A stretch of 64,000 nt of DNA from Larix kaempferi (Eukaryota; Streptophyta; Pinopsida; Pinales; Pinaceae). Below the pieces are notes generated by a model. That model was given only the letters and a program-made list of their open reading frames with translations. It had not been told where the DNA came from and ran no database searches. Positions 44,040-56,800 of this stretch are shown here, piece after piece. The stretch's first letter is position 1, and every line of letters begins with the position of its first letter. Made by a program: the position numbers and the translations under genes. Location: assembly GCA_027924585.1 (NCBI GenBank), contig BSBM01001929.1:868001-932000 (forward strand), given 5' to 3'.

Positions 44040-44560
44040 CAACCTGTTCACGGCCATAGAGTATCAACTTGATACTCACCATACATCATCCTGATGTACA
44101 TCATCACATGATCATCCTAATCATCATCATAGCATCGTCCTGATGCATGTCATCATCGCATGATCATCGTCACTGCATCGTCCTAATGCATGTCATCCAG
44201 AGCATTGTCCTGATACTCAACACACATGATCATCCTGATCATCATCATAGCATCATCCTGATGCATATCATCTAGAGAAACATCTTGAAGCTCATCATCC
44301 ATGATCATCTTGATCATACAATGCATTCACCTGATACATACATAATATCTACCTGATACATATCATCATACATGATCTACCTGATCATACAATGTATCCT
44401 CCTAATACATATCATCATACATGATCTACCTGATCATACAATGTATCCACCTATTACATATCATCATACATGATCTACCTGATCATACAATGTATCCACC
44501 TAATGCATATACAAATACATGATCCATTTGATCATAACAAGCATCCAACATGATGCATAT
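44040..44560. repeat. TGATCA-rich palindromic tail repeats of Copia-C
   Basis: Repeats of CATGATCTACCTGATCATAC and AATGTATCC about every 58 bp between 44360 and 44530, preceded by ATCATCCTGATCATC-type units. Longer than the equivalent in Copia-B. Confidence 0.8.
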
Positions 44561-44673
44561 GCAGAGCAGTAACTGGATCATCATCCTGATGCTCATCATC
44601 CAACGCTACATCCAGAGCCATGGGAAGGATCCTCCTCTCACCATACTTGGAATGGCTCCTGCAAATGTGTCCA

Positions 44674-45426
44674 TCACTTCTTCCTCGAAGTGTCGTCGAT
44701 CTGAAGAACAACAAGTACTCAAACTTCACTCTAGCTAGTGGTTTCGTCAACACATCTGCAACTTGCTCATCCGTTGCAACATACAAGAGCTTCACTGCTC
44801 CTCTCTGCACCATATCCATGATATAGTGATATTTGATCTCAATGTGCTTCGACCTGTCGTGGAACACCGGGTTCTCAGACAGCTTCACACAACTCTGGTT
44901 ATCACAGAAGATACCAGTAGCATCCAATGGGAGATCAAATCACTTAGACAGTAGCTTTCGTATCCATACTACCTCGCAACTAGCCGAACAAGCTGCGACA
45001 TACTCTGCTTCAACTGTACTTAGTGCTACACAGGTCTGCTTCCTACTAAACCAAAAGATCACACTTGATCCCATACTGAAGCAACACCCAGAAGTGCTCT
45101 TCCTATATGCAGCACTGGCTGCCCAGTCCGAATCAACATAACCTTGTAGGTTAAACTTTTGATTCGCATCATACTTGAGCCCATAATCAACTGTACCCTT
45201 CAGGTACCTCAGAATATGCTTTACAGCAACCAGGTGAACACTTCTCGGATCCATCAGGAACTGGCTGAATGTGTTCACTGCAAAGCAAATATCTGGTCTC
45301 GTATTCGTCAAGTACATCAAGGACCCAATCATCTGATGATACATCGTGACATCAACCAGGTCAGATGAAGCATCACACAAAAGCTCCAGGTTCGATGCCA
45401 TAGGTGTGGCCATGGCCTTGCAGTCC
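44674..45426 (-). pseudogene. Copia-C RNase H part of pol
   Basis: Minus-strand frame 45443-44940 reads CKAMATPMASNLELLCDAS, then GSLMYLTNTRPDICFAVN and SDWAASAAYRKSTSGCCFS. A stop at about 44940 is followed by the continuation to DNQSCVKLSENPVFHDRSKHIEIKYHYI and ADVLTKPLARVKFEY. A frameshift near 44720 then runs past the family stop (44674-44676). Here the CAG codons at DNQSC and DEQVADV are intact, unlike Copia-B. Confidence 0.87.
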
Positions 45427-47920
45427 TGTTGGCACCCCAACAACTCCCCTTGATTTTTGTAAAATCAAAGGGGCCCCATGTAAATTTTTGTAAATACTTA
45501 GCTTTTGATTTTCTTTTGATTTTATCTTATTGAATATGATAGGTGATTTGGCATGGTTCTCTTCTGCTTCTTGTTCTTTGGATTGGTTTTTCATGTCATA
45601 AGGATTTGGTGAATTGACTGATCTCTATTATTGCATTCTTTTTGCTTCCTAAATACTTGATGATACATGTTTTCTCCCAAAAATAATTTTGACATTATTA
45701 TGCATAAAAATAATTATTCTCCTCCTTTAAATTATGATTTTTAAGGAGAAATATGTCAAAAGACTTTCAAATGTTAAAAGGTTTCTTAGTTGGGACAATA
45801 TCTTTCATTACTTTTATAATTGTTTGAACTTTATAAAGGAATTTTAATAATAAGTCTCACTCATAACTTTTAACATGAACTGTTTTGAAAATTATTTTAT
45901 GATAAAGCTAAACTTTAACTCCCAATTTTCTTTATAAATTTGATGAAGTTAGTTAAATAAAATATTATTAAATCTACTTTTAAATTTAACTTCATCTATT
46001 TACTTTTTCTACATTTTAATGGAGTTCTAGTTGCTTTATAATACATACATTATGTCATCTTTTGAGAGACACGTGCATTTGTAGTTTTACTCTCCACATG
46101 AAAATTATACATTAATAATTCTCCGAGCTTCGAGAGATTATTATTATTTGATAAAATTTGATCTTGCGGAATGTATGTAAAGGATCGGTTTTTGGTCTAC
46201 GGAAGCATTTATACTTGATTTTCTTAATCTGGATTATTTTAATATGGAGTTTGACTTTTGTCTTCTTCATTTTGACAGATTGACCAGAGATTAATTTTGT
46301 TTAACGTTGTGATGAGGCCATTATTTTCTTGATTTATTGGATATATCTTGTTGCAAAGTTACAGGTAACGATGATCTCTCAATGCGTTGACTCAGAGATG
46401 CTGATTATAATGGATGATGTCGGCCAAACCCAAACAAGAATAAGATAAAAGGAAAATTTGTCACGCCATTTTCATTAACCGGCTAGAGTTCAGCTGATTA
46501 TGGGTCGAATCAATAGACATAAATAAGGTTATCTTCCATGTATACATTTCTTATTGTTATATTTCACTGTACATGAATATGTTTTGATGAGATGGAGATT
46601 ACCTACAACTGGAAGAATGCCAGATTAATAAGCAGAAACAGATGGGATCCTTTTGCCAGCGAAGGAAGCTGTTACACCAGCTTGCCAGTGTATCTCCATA
46701 TTTTAAGCCAGGATATTGATGTTTCCGTTAACATATAGGAAGAAGGAGTGGTTCTCAAGGTCTATAAAAGGAGGCAGAAGTTGACTGTGCAGAGGGGTGA
46801 AGGTCTCGGCAAAAGAAGTGAAACTTTGTTTTCATTTCTTTGTTTTCTATTTTGTAAAATTTCTGTTTGCAGAGTGGAGGAGACATTACCATCGAGAGGG
46901 AAATCGCTGCAGAATAGAGAGACTGTGTTTTTCTTTGTTCTGTTATGTTGTTTCTGTCGATGGAGTATAAGAGAAATGCTTATTGAAGTCATAGTTTCTG
47001 CTAGTTTTGATTACTCTGCTGGATTTCTCCTTAGAGAATTATTGCTAGACTTCCAAACTGGTATCAATGTTTTGATTACAGTTTTGAAAACTTAATACTG
47101 ATTTTAATATATCATTTGCTCGATTTTATACCTATACAATTTTACCTTTGTGTGATTGTATGCTTATCTTTATTTGAATTAATCATTACTACATCTTATC
47201 ATTTGATATGTTTTGGGTGATAGAGATCTAGTGATAATACATTTTATATTTAAGACTGTTAGCATTTGTATTTGTACAATGCTTACATGATGAGTATTAT
47301 TTTTTATTTGAATATTTGGTATTGCAGTTTTAGTTATTAATTAATTGAATGTCATAGTTGAATAAAATAATTTTCTATTTTATTCTTATGTGTGGACATA
47401 CATATATACATATATTGCAGAGTATTTTTATGATGAATGATTGATGATATTTCTATCTATGTTGTTATCATATTTGATTTTATTATATCTTAAACAATTA
47501 GTTAATGATTAAAGTTAGTTTTTTTTAAATCGCTCTCAACTAAGATAGGGTAAAATAGATAGGTTAATTAGTTTTATTTTAATAGGTTAAATTCTAATAG
47601 TTTATAGATAGGTTTTATTTAAATTAAGTTTGTTTAAAGTTTTGAAGTTTACAAAAACAGAAGACTTTCCTTAAGAAAGGACATTAGGCTAGTTTCGCAT
47701 TTAGTGACTAGATTTAGGATTCATTTCATAAACTGTAGATAGCTTAAAGTTACATTTTTGTTAAATTTTACAAGTTCTCCTTAAGAGAATAAATTTAACT
47801 GGTAGCAGGAGACCATAACCTGCGAGATCAAACTATACCAAACATACTAAGAGCTGCCTTAAGCAATCTATGTGGGTTTGATTTCTTTAAGTTGGCCTAA
47901 GTCAGAATTACAGGCCAACA
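45427..47920 (+). mobile_element. Solo-LTR-like insertion within Copia-C
   Basis: 2,494 bp with ends TGTTGGC and GGCCAACA and a perfect 5-bp TSD AGTCC (45422-45426, 47921-47925). Removal restores the Copia-C pol frame. No gag or pol and no internal LTR pair were found. A TATAAAAGG box lies at 46763-46771 on the plus strand, as expected for an LTR promoter. Best reading: a solo LTR left by LTR-LTR recombination of a large element. The alternative is a short terminal-repeat-less derivative. The ORF at 46748-47095 has no recognisable content. Confidence 0.75.
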
Positions 47921-47925
47921 AGTCC

Positions 47926-48758
47926 ATCATCCCGAACCTCTTCAGGATCTCTACTGCATACTTCCCTTGTCCAAGGAAGATTCCATCTGCACTCTGCCAC
48001 CTCCATGCCTAGAAAATGGTGCATCATCCCCAAGTCCTTCATCTTGAACTCAGCAGCAAGCTTCCTCTTCGTATCGGCAATCAATTTATCCTCACCTGTA
48101 ACAAACAGGTCATCCACATACAAGAGTAGTATCACAGGATTAACTTCCTCAAACTTGTAGTAAAGGTTGGAATCCGCTTTACTCTTGGTAAAACCCAAAC
48201 TGGATAGAAAGTTGTCTATCCTACCATACCAAGTCCTAGGAGCTTGCTTCAAGCCATATAAGGCTTTCTTCAACCTGCACACATATGACTTCTTGTCATG
48301 TGTCTCAAAACCAAGTGGTTGCTCCACATACACTTCCTCCTCGACTACACCATTCAAGAAGGCTATCTTGACATCCATCTGGTGTATCTTCCACTTCATC
48401 ATTGCAGCCAGGAAAATTACTGATCTGATGGAAGTGTACCTGGCTATAGGAGCAAAATTTTCTTCATAGTCTATCCCCTCTTCCTGGGAGAAGCCACGAG
48501 CTACAAATCTCACTTTGCATTTCTCTATGCTTCCATCTGCAGCATGTTTGATCTTATAGATCCACATAAAAGTTACGATAGACTTCCCTTTTGGTCTGGG
48601 ACCACATCCCAACCATCATTCTTCATGATCGACGGATCATGGAATTCTTCCATTACTTCATCCCGGATCCTGGGAACTTCAATATCTTCAATAGATAGCT
48701 TTGTTACTAGAACAAATGTTGTAGTCCTTCTTTTGTAGGTGATGGTATACGATCTTTC
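47926..48758 (-). pseudogene. Copia-C reverse transcriptase part of pol
   Basis: Open frame 48612-47908 with KPKGKSIVTFMWIYKIKHAADG-type start, GIDYEENFAPIARYTSIRS, QMDVKIAFLNGVVEEEVYV, ALYGLKQAPRTWYGR and YVDD (48109-48120). A frameshift near 48600 separates it from the upstream piece (SIEDIEVPRIRDEVMEEFHD), which leads into the intron-like segment. Integrase is not present upstream. Confidence 0.87.
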
Positions 48759-49759
48759 CTACAAGACAAGTTAAATTGCATGATTAGAAACATCTCATAG
48801 TTTTCAGAACAAATTCTTACACATAAAGAAATATGTCATACATTCATGCAATTATCTTAGCCAATGCTTCAATACAACATTTATCCATATCCCGTAACTT
48901 TCTAGATGCCTTCCAATCTCTACCAGAACATTGTTAAGAGTGTGCACAACTCCCAACATGTCAGCAAATAAGTTTCATTCTAGATAAGTAGCAATGGAAT
49001 GTTGTACAGTACCATAGGCCACTTACCAATTACTTGCATATTAGTAGTATCTCGTTCATTAATGCAAATTTTTTAATATGCATAATAAACATCCTAAATC
49101 TAGGAACATAAGTATGTACATGACTGAACAACATCATTTAAGTAATCATATAAATGACAATTCAAATACTTATGTTTGTTTAGTTGTAGGGTGGACTCCC
49201 TCTCAATCTTTGCTTCCTTGCAGGAACTACTGGAGTGTGCTCCCTCTTGATCTTTGCTTCCTGGATTACCTATCCTTGAACTTATATCCATCCTCGATCA
49301 CTATGCATGCTTACTAGTATAATCATTATGTTATCCTCGAGATCTCATACATAATCATACATTCATTAGTATAATCTTAATACTGTCAAAACACAATAAT
49401 CTTAAGCATGTATAGTCATGATCATTTCAAACACAGATAATAAGCATTAGTATTCAAGATTTATATAGGACTTTTCTGGTTAGTCATATCATTAATCAAA
49501 GTAAGGAACATAATATGCCTAAACCCATGATTACTAACTTCAATGAATGATCATTATCGATCATGCCATGTATACTTATATAAGAGATCCTAACACAAGG
49601 TAGGATTCTAACTTGATATAGGAAAAACATACTTGGATTAGCATGCTAGCTAGTTATGTCTAACATGCCCGCATAATGTCTTCTTGTTCTCTTCAATGAC
49701 TTGTGCTAGTAACCTACATATCTCATAAGTTAACCATTATAGAACCAAGTTATACATAC
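48759..49759 (-). other. Intron-like segment of Copia-C
   Basis: Homologous to 4713-5693 in Copia-A. Minus-strand borders: ACGAG|GTATGT at 49759 and GTCTTGTAG|GAAAGATCG at 48760/48759. The sequence upstream of the donor keeps a short open frame (HEDKDSSIVMDHIEDLL). Internal lengths differ (1,001 against 981 bp), so both copies have drifted. Confidence 0.65.
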
Positions 49760-50220
49760 CTCGTAAGTAGATCTTCTATGTGATCCATGACAATGGATGA
49801 ATCTTTGTCTTCATGTCACCATGGTCATATGTTCTTGAACTAGAACATTATTTGTCTTTCTTGATGTACCTTTCATGTTAGCAGACAACATCAACCTCAT
49901 ACAACACCACAATGCATTAGTACAATCATAAGTGTCAAAACCCTAATCAATGAATATCTTTTATCATGCATTCATATTTTATTAAGGTGATACGACAAGT
50001 CTAAAGTTAATCAAGATTGTACTAATCTTAATGAAGACAAACATATCATAAACTTAAGCATGAATAGATTCGAAACATACCCATAAGTCATATCTATCGA
50101 GTTTGCTTGTAATCTTCTTATGTAAGGCCTTAGCCTCATCTCCCTCTGAAACTGGAACTTCTTCACTTATGCAGGTGACCAATCCATTCTCTTCTAGGAT
50201 TAACCCAATCTACTTGATTT
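49760..50220 (-). pseudogene. Copia-C gag scrap and adjoining noncoding DNA
   Basis: At about 50103-50205 the minus strand still codes for a piece of gag (LILEENGLVTCISEEVPVSE and GDEAKALHKK), colinear with Copia-A gag. The rest of gag and the protease are deleted and replaced by about 300 bp of AT-rich sequence. Confidence 0.75.
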
Positions 50221-51278
50221 GCAGAAACTGGATCTGGAGCTGGATTAGGGTTTGTCAGGGAAACCCTAAAAATTCAAACTTTGAATTTCAAACTTTTGAA
50301 AGGATATAAATATGTGCCTTGATGAGCTGATCAACCTGGTATACTCAAAATTTGAAAACTGCAAAGTTTCACCCCTCAAATTTGCTTTTCAATCTTTTGG
50401 ATTCACTAGGAGGACCCCGAATTAGGGTTTGAGTTTCTCGGAGCTTCACCCAACCAAATAGTTTGATCCAAAGCTCTAAACTTCAATTTTTCCAAGAAGC
50501 TTCCAGCTATGGTCACAGATTTCAAAAATTCCCATTTTTGCAGAAGCCCTAATTTTTCACTTTTCCTATCAAAGTCCCGAACTAGGGTTTGATCAAGCCC
50601 GGCCTTCTACCCAACCAAAAAATTTGATCTTGGTCTCTAAATTTTGATTTTGATGAAGAGTATCCAGCCGTGGTCTCCGATACAAAAATTCCAACATTCT
50701 TCGAAACCCTAAATTCTCGGAGCCATGAATGAAGGTGCTCAAAATCCAATTTTGTTTTGACATAAATATGCACCTGATTGTTTCTGGTGTAACTCCGAAA
50801 TTTCAGATCTATAGGGTCTGAAAATTCTACCTGTGGTAGCTTGACCTGTTGAATTTCCAACCCCATAGGTCTGACCTCAAATGGATTCTCTGAGAGAGAT
50901 TTATTCCAAGTGTCGCAACGTGACCTGTTTATGGGATAAAACACGAGAGTGAACTTGTACGGAAGTTGTGACCTTTTTTCCTAGGTCAAGTTGTGACCTT
51001 TTTTCCTAGGTCACATATTTATGGCTAAGATATGGAAGAGGCAGAAACCCTAGATTGCACGGATAATAAAACACAAAGTACAACGAATTAGAAGTTGTGC
51101 TTCGGACACAAGGTACATTGGGATCTTATCTTCAACTTGTAAAGGTTTCAAATCCTGAAACTTCGCCAAAATTAATTTATAGCGAAAATTCTACGATGAC
51201 TGGTTTTTTCTAGATCAAGCCCTAGCTTCGCAAGTGCAACAAGTGTCATAAATGCCATACCATGCCTTCTTTCAGGCT
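50221..51278 (-). other. Extended leader of Copia-C
   Basis: About 1 kb, twice the leader of Copia-A and Copia-B. A partial duplication explains much of it: 50400-50510 and 50575-50670 both carry CCCGAA(T/C)TAGGGTTTGA, TTTGATC and CTCTAAA. TAGGGTTTG telobox-like motifs recur. The 120-codon ORF at 50944-50582 is not conserved in the sister elements. Confidence 0.6.
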
Positions 51279-51291
51279 AGCTCTGATACCA
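51279..51291 (-). promoter_or_regulatory. tRNA-iMet primer binding site of Copia-C
   Basis: TGGTATCAGAGCT on the element strand, adjacent to the 5' LTR. Confidence 0.92.
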
Positions 51292-51893
51292 TGTTAGTTT
51301 TTTCAGAATTTACTTCAATATGATCTAGGATCTTAACTGAGAGAACAACATGTACAGCATATCAATTATGGACATAATAATGCAAGCACACAAGAGACAA
51401 TAGACACACAGAGTTTCACTCGGGAAAACCATAAAGGTGAAAAACCCCACAACTTCCTCAGAGATAGATAGAGTAATGATACAACCCAAGCATAAGAGAT
51501 AGTATTCTCCTAGCAACAGCTTCTCCTCCTCCACAAGTGCGCCACTCTCCAATGAGAGTATGAGTGAGAAAGTGAATGATCAAATCGAGTGCCTCTCGCA
51601 CTCTATTTATACATGACTTGACTTTCCTAATAACCTTTACTAGGTCGGCCTCAGCTTAACCACTTAACATAATGCTAATAGGGCCAACCCCCAATAGGGT
51701 GGTCTAATAACCCTTTGACCCACATGACTTATACAGGGCCGACCCCATCAAGTTGGTCTAATAACCCATCAAGTATAAGTTACGACACTTACAATGTAAA
51801 TGACGACACTTCCGTATAGAGGAATAATAACATCTCTATAGGGATAAAATATACATATATGAAATACATTCCGAAGTTACATATACATCAACA
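51292..51893 (-). repeat. 5' LTR of Copia-C
   Basis: 602 bp, close to 42653-43266. The TATAAATAGAG box (minus strand, about 51601-51611) is kept. Confidence 0.92.
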
Positions 51894-51898
51894 GGAGA

Positions 51899-52474
51899 GG
51901 ATATGAGAACTCCAGAATCTTTTGTTCTTATAATCTGTAAAAACGTCTCAACTTGAAAAGAAAACCTTAGTAGCACATGTTTCAGTAAAAATCCAATGAA
52001 CCATAAGTTGATTTAGCTAAAAAAAATGTTATTATTCCTAAGTACATAAAATAAATGCAAAAAGTAAATGCTCACTCTAAGGATCTTATTTTCCTACTCT
52101 AAGCATGATAAAATAAATATCTCAGGTAAAATCAAATATCCAATGCAACCACCTAAGCATTTTACCTACTTTAATTTTTTTTTACTCATCTTTGGTTACC
52201 AGCCAAAGAAAGGACATGTTTATTAAAAATGCAAACATGTGTAATGTTCCAGAATGGGAGGGCTAGATGGGGAATCATAGGCATGAAGAATGTCACCAAA
52301 CCGTTTCCCAAACAGATAAGTGCTCGCACATAATTCTTCTAACCAAGTTTGTATATGACTACTCTATACATGTGCACGATGAGTCAAATCAACCACTTCA
52401 ACATGTTGTTCTAAAATACTCTTATGGTAATAACTTTGTGTAGAAGACCCTAGATTCTCTAGATCATAAGGAAT
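51899..52474. other. LARD-1 internal noncoding sequence
   Basis: The part of the LARD-1 interior downstream of its ORF in element sense. AT-rich, no supported gene. Confidence 0.55.
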
Positions 52475-53149
52475 CTATGCATGCGATAATGATGGTTGAG
52501 ACAAATCTTCATTTAACTGCACCCAATCTGATTCTTTATTACTGATAATTGTGTGCGGCTCAGAGCAATCATAAAAAGACTCCAAATGCTCCACTTCCAT
52601 ATCAAAATCTCCCAAAGTCTTGAGATCTATACTCCCTTCTCTGGGTATATCAAATATGGCACCTTCAGAGGTCTCTGAATTAAAACTCTCTTCAAAGGAC
52701 ACATCATAGATGGGATTCTCAAAAAGATTTTCAAAAGTCTCATACATTGGATTCTCAAATAAATTCCAATAGTCATCATTCCCATCATCATCAGATACAA
52801 TAGAATCTTCATCGCTAGTCTCATACCCATTGCTATAACTGTCATCCTCGTGCTCACTACTATCTTCTTCAGAAAAAAGGTCACAAGGCAGAAGGCCTTC
52901 CAAACTATCATCATTACACGGAGAACAGGAAGGAATTCCATCATGCACATTACAGATTTCATCATAAGTTTCGTTATAAGCTTCTATAATGGTTTCTTCT
53001 TGAGGTAGATTTGGGGTACAAATGTGATCATCATCACTGAAATAATTATGAAAGCATCCCCAATCTTCAATATTTTCCACCATGGGGATATGAGGAGGAT
53101 TTTCATCAATGTTTGAATTTTGGAAAAACTTCTTTTGTAAGATCCTCAT
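52475..53149 (-). CDS. LARD-1 acidic ORF of unknown function
   Basis: 224 codons, MRILQKKFFQNSNIDENPP to the stop at 52475. The product is very acidic and low in complexity, with stretches such as EEDSSEHEDDSYSNGYETSDE and repeated NLFENPMYE/NLFENPIYD. It has no zinc finger, capsid or enzyme motif. An overlapping frame (53327-53106) with FFWRWHDGEEYIVTVVGRG and NQLEMLREAM lies just upstream, so the original protein may have been longer with a frameshift near 53106-53149. It is the only sizeable ORF in the element interior. I do not recognise it, and it may be a relic of a gag-like or captured gene. Confidence 0.5.
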   Translation of the reverse strand: MRILQKKFFQNSNIDENPPHIPMVENIEDWGCFHNYFSDDDHICTPNLPQEETIIEAYNETYDEICNVHDGIPSCSPCNDDSLEGLLPCDLFSEEDSSEHEDDSYSNGYETSDEDSIVSDDDGNDDYWNLFENPMYETFENLFENPIYDVSFEESFNSETSEGAIFDIPREGSIDLKTLGDFDMEVEHLESFYDCSEPHTIISNKESDWVQLNEDLSQPSLSHA

Positions 53150-53833
53150 GGAGGTGTATCCTAGTAGCAGGAATCATGGCTTCTCTTAACATTTCTAGTT
53201 GGTTGAAACCTCTTCCTACAACAGTTACAATATATTCTTCACCATCATGCCACCTCCAAAAAAATATAACAAAGAAATTTTCAAGGGAAGTGATGCATTT
53301 ACCAAGAAGACCATAGTACCACAACAAAGCACTCTTCTATAGAGTTCTAGAAAATATATGCATCATGTTATCCCGATGAAGCACATTAAGATCATTTGTC
53401 ACCAATGAAAGAAAATGTATGATGTGCCAAACAGCTGAATCGCCATTTCCAAAAAAAATGGGAAGCTAAATATATCCCTTGCCTGAGAGACATGGCTCGT
53501 GGTTGGGGAAGCCCGGGATGGCTGAAAAGTCTATGGGAGGATATGTACTGGAAATTTGATCTTCGGACTCTCTGTCATCCATAATGGCTATCGGTAGTAT
53601 ATATCTGAATCATTCATGCATTTTGTACTGAATAATGAGCTTCAAAAACTTTACTATGTTGCATCGGCTCATCTACACACAATCAGTCTCAACATTTTTT
53701 TATGAGAAACAAGGTTTTATCCCTTAAAGGAGTCGCCAAATGAAAAAATAAAGATTTACTTTAAGCATTCTTCCTATAAAGAAAAAACAACAAAAAAAGG
53801 AAACAAAAGTCGTACTTCGGGAATAAAAGACTT

Positions 53834-53852
53834 GTCCCCGGCAATGACGCCA
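53834..53852 (-). promoter_or_regulatory. Primer binding site of LARD-1
   Basis: The minus strand reads TGGCGTCATTGCCGGGGAC four bases inside the right LTR. It resembles the tRNA-Asp-type primer site of many plant Gypsy elements, with one or two differences. Confidence 0.8.
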
Positions 53853-53856
53853 AAAA

Positions 53857-56800
53857 TGTTGCCGCCTAAAACACACTTGACCGCAAATAAGTCTCACAAC
53901 CACTATGTGTGTTCTTGAGGGAAACTATGAGTGTAGAACCCACTGTCACCTTGATTATAAACTCCTTTTTTTAGACCCCAACTCCAAAAGGTCGAGGGAG
54001 GTTGTCCCTACTTACTAAGATTCTTTAAAGAGTTTCTTTAGGAGTTGCAAATTATTAATGTTCAATGACAGGCATTTATGCAAAGAAGCAATAATTTAGA
54101 TGACAAGCAAACCATATACAAATGCAAGAGAGGAATAAAAATTCACTAACCAGACCAGTTCCTACTTTACTTCAGTTATGGAGTCACAGATATAATAGAA
54201 ACAAGATTACCAAATTGCATTAAACCATTCACTAATCACAATGATCAAAATATCACATTTAACATATGAAAACTATTTGTGATAAATGACCAAGTGAATG
54301 AAAGGTGCTTTTAGTGAGTTTGAACCGAATTCAATGCTTCAAAGTAAAGTACTAAAAATGTAATAACAATTGTGATGTTTTGTCAATGGTCCTGTAAATT
54401 TTAATTACTTTTAGGTGTCTCTTTAGCTTAGGGGATTTAAGATTTGTGCAAGAAAATTAAAGCTAATCTTTGTGTCTACCTCAAGAATTTATCTCTTTCG
54501 ATTTGAGAGAGATTATCGAGTGCTCAACAAGAGAACACAAGGTTCTCAACTAGCTCCATGGATCAACCCCAAAGCTTGTCGAGTGCTCAACAGGAGGATA
54601 GTAAGTGCCACGAGGCTCCCAACAACCTCTACCCCTCTAGATCCACGGTTCAAACTTTGTTTTCTCAATGTCTTGTCAAGATAAATTAATGAGTGCCTAT
54701 TATTCTAGCCAACACTAATATTTTCCCTTTCTTGTCACCCAGGATTGGTCGAATCGGAAAGGGGAGTGAATACAGGGAAAGGATTGGGGCACGGTTTATT
54801 TAACTTTTAAAAGAATAAACAAATAATTAAAAACAATGCAAGACGACACGATATTGCAAGGGTGGGAAATCCAACTCACTTGCAAGGTGTGGGAAAATAA
54901 ACTAAAGCAAAAAAAAAGCTTGAAAGCAAATCTACTAGCCAGCACAATTTTGCATAGATGGGGAAAGCCACTTCTCATGCAAGGTGTGGGTAAACAATAT
55001 TACTAAATGCAAATAAAACCATAAACTAAATCCTAGCCCTTTCAACAATTGTTATGCAAGGGTGGCAAAGCCAATTCACTACCAAGCAATGGAATGGCCA
55101 AAATGATTTAAGGAACTAAATGTTATCCTAGCCACACAACTCTCTTCCTAATGAACAGGATGGACAAGCAAACTAACAAACTGAAAAATAACATAAAAAA
55201 CTAACCCTAGCTCCTCTACACTTGCAATGCAAAAGTGGGCAAGCCCCAAATTCTAATGCATGCAAGGGATGGCTGAAAATTTAAAGAGCTTATGCTAGAA
55301 ATATATGAAGTAAAGAACCAAACCCAAGAGACTCTCTTGGACTTTTTATAACAAGAAAGATTTTGGCATTATAAAATAAAAGGAAATGGGGGTCAAGAAC
55401 AAGAAATTTAACCATTTTTTGTGAGGAACTTGAAGTGGCCACTCTTTGGTGATATTTGAGCTTACTTGTGACCAAATTTGGGCATTCCCTCCCCCTGTAA
55501 CATCAAAAACCTGCACAAAACAACAAACTAATATTGTGCAAATATGATGGAAATGAGTATGGAATCAACTTTGAAATTTTAGCATATAAATTTCAGAAAT
55601 TTGTAAGTGCAATGTAGCATGTAAAAAAAACTTGAAATGATGATTTTAGAGTGCTAAATAAGTAAATAAAAATCTACAAAAAGAAGAATGTTAGTTAGAA
55701 GATGCCAAGTCCTTCAATAGTTGTTGAACAATGGGGTATCCCACTCTCCAAGCTCGAGTAACCTGTAACAAACTAGCTTCAAATGCACAAGGGGTGAGAG
55801 ATCAAACAAAGACTTGAAAAATCATATATTCAAACTAGAAGTCCATGAACTTCTCAAATGCTAAGAAGATAACCCACATAACATGTAACAACAATATTAC
55901 AATATTATTCTCAAGCAAAACAATTTGCTTCACATTCATAAATGCAAGAATGAAACCAAAAATGCAACAATGTTACCTCACACCAAGGACCGAATTTCCT
56001 CCAAATATTTTCTTCATTCACATCAAAAGCTGGAAATTACAATGGCTCTCTTCTTTGGACAAGAATGGAAGCAAGAGAGAAAGAGAGCAAGAGAAAAAAT
56101 GAAAGAGAGAAAGAACATGAGTGATTGTAACCCAAATGAGGAGGAGGAGCCTCCTTAAATAGGAAAAGAGAGGGGGGAGAGTTCCTTCGCATAAATGGCA
56201 TTTGTCATTTGGAGAGAAAGGGGGCCCATAAAGGGGGTGCAGTTCCTTGGGTTAAAAATAACAAAAAATGGCCGAGAAACTCCCCCACTCATGTTTTATA
56301 TTTTATTGCTAGGACAAGGGGAAGGAATCATGAAGGTGGGACCCCCCCTTTTTGCTTATTTCATTTTTTTTCTCATTTCTCATGGTGAGAAAGGGTTTCC
56401 CCCCTTAGGAAGACAACTTCAAACTTGAAAAACACTTACTTGAGGGCGGCCCTTTGGCCTTTAATTTCACCTTAAGCTCATAACATAACACTTAGGAACA
56501 TTATTTCCCATCCCTAAATGACTAAAGTCACTTTGCAAATTTTGTCATTCTAATTAATGGCCAATTTTCCTGATTTCCTTGACTGACTCAGGAAAATCCA
56601 TCAAAACCTTCATCAAAAATCAACAGAATGACTTCAAACTTGGTCCAAGGGTGTAGGGGGTCTCTTGTCATTGATTTTGAGTACCCAAACCCCCTATTTA
56701 TGGGCATTAAGTGCCACTTAACTCTCTTTTACATTACAACATTTTCTGCTAAGGGACATTTTTTAATTACCAAAAATTAAAAAATCCTAAGTGAAACTTA

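Larger units (their letters stand above)
42653..51893 (-). mobile_element. Copia-C: decayed Copia of the integrase-less subfamily, nested in LARD-1
   Basis: TG...CA ends and perfect TSD GGAGA (42648-42652, 51894-51898). It is 9,241 bp including a 2.5-kb nested insertion, about 6.7 kb without it. Minus-strand order: 5' LTR 51292-51893, iMet site, long leader, a scrap of gag (about 50100-50200), noncoding DNA, intron-like segment (48759-49759), RT part (48612-47908), solo-LTR insertion, RNase H (45426-44674), tail repeats and 3' LTR 42653-43266. Protease and integrase are absent and gag is nearly gone, so its movement must have depended on helpers, perhaps Copia-B-like elements. Confidence 0.92.

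Noticed and set aside
46748-47095. 115-codon ORF in the solo LTR
   Set aside because: It starts at the TATA region of an LTR and has no recognisable domain; likely R/U5 sequence read by chance.
47781-47830. A TGGTAGCAGG primer-site-like word within the solo LTR
   Set aside because: No LTR end (CA) precedes it and no matching LTR copy was found, so a complete element with internal LTRs is not supported.
50582-50944. 120-codon ORF in the Copia-C leader
   Set aside because: It arises in the duplicated leader segment and is absent from Copia-A and Copia-B.
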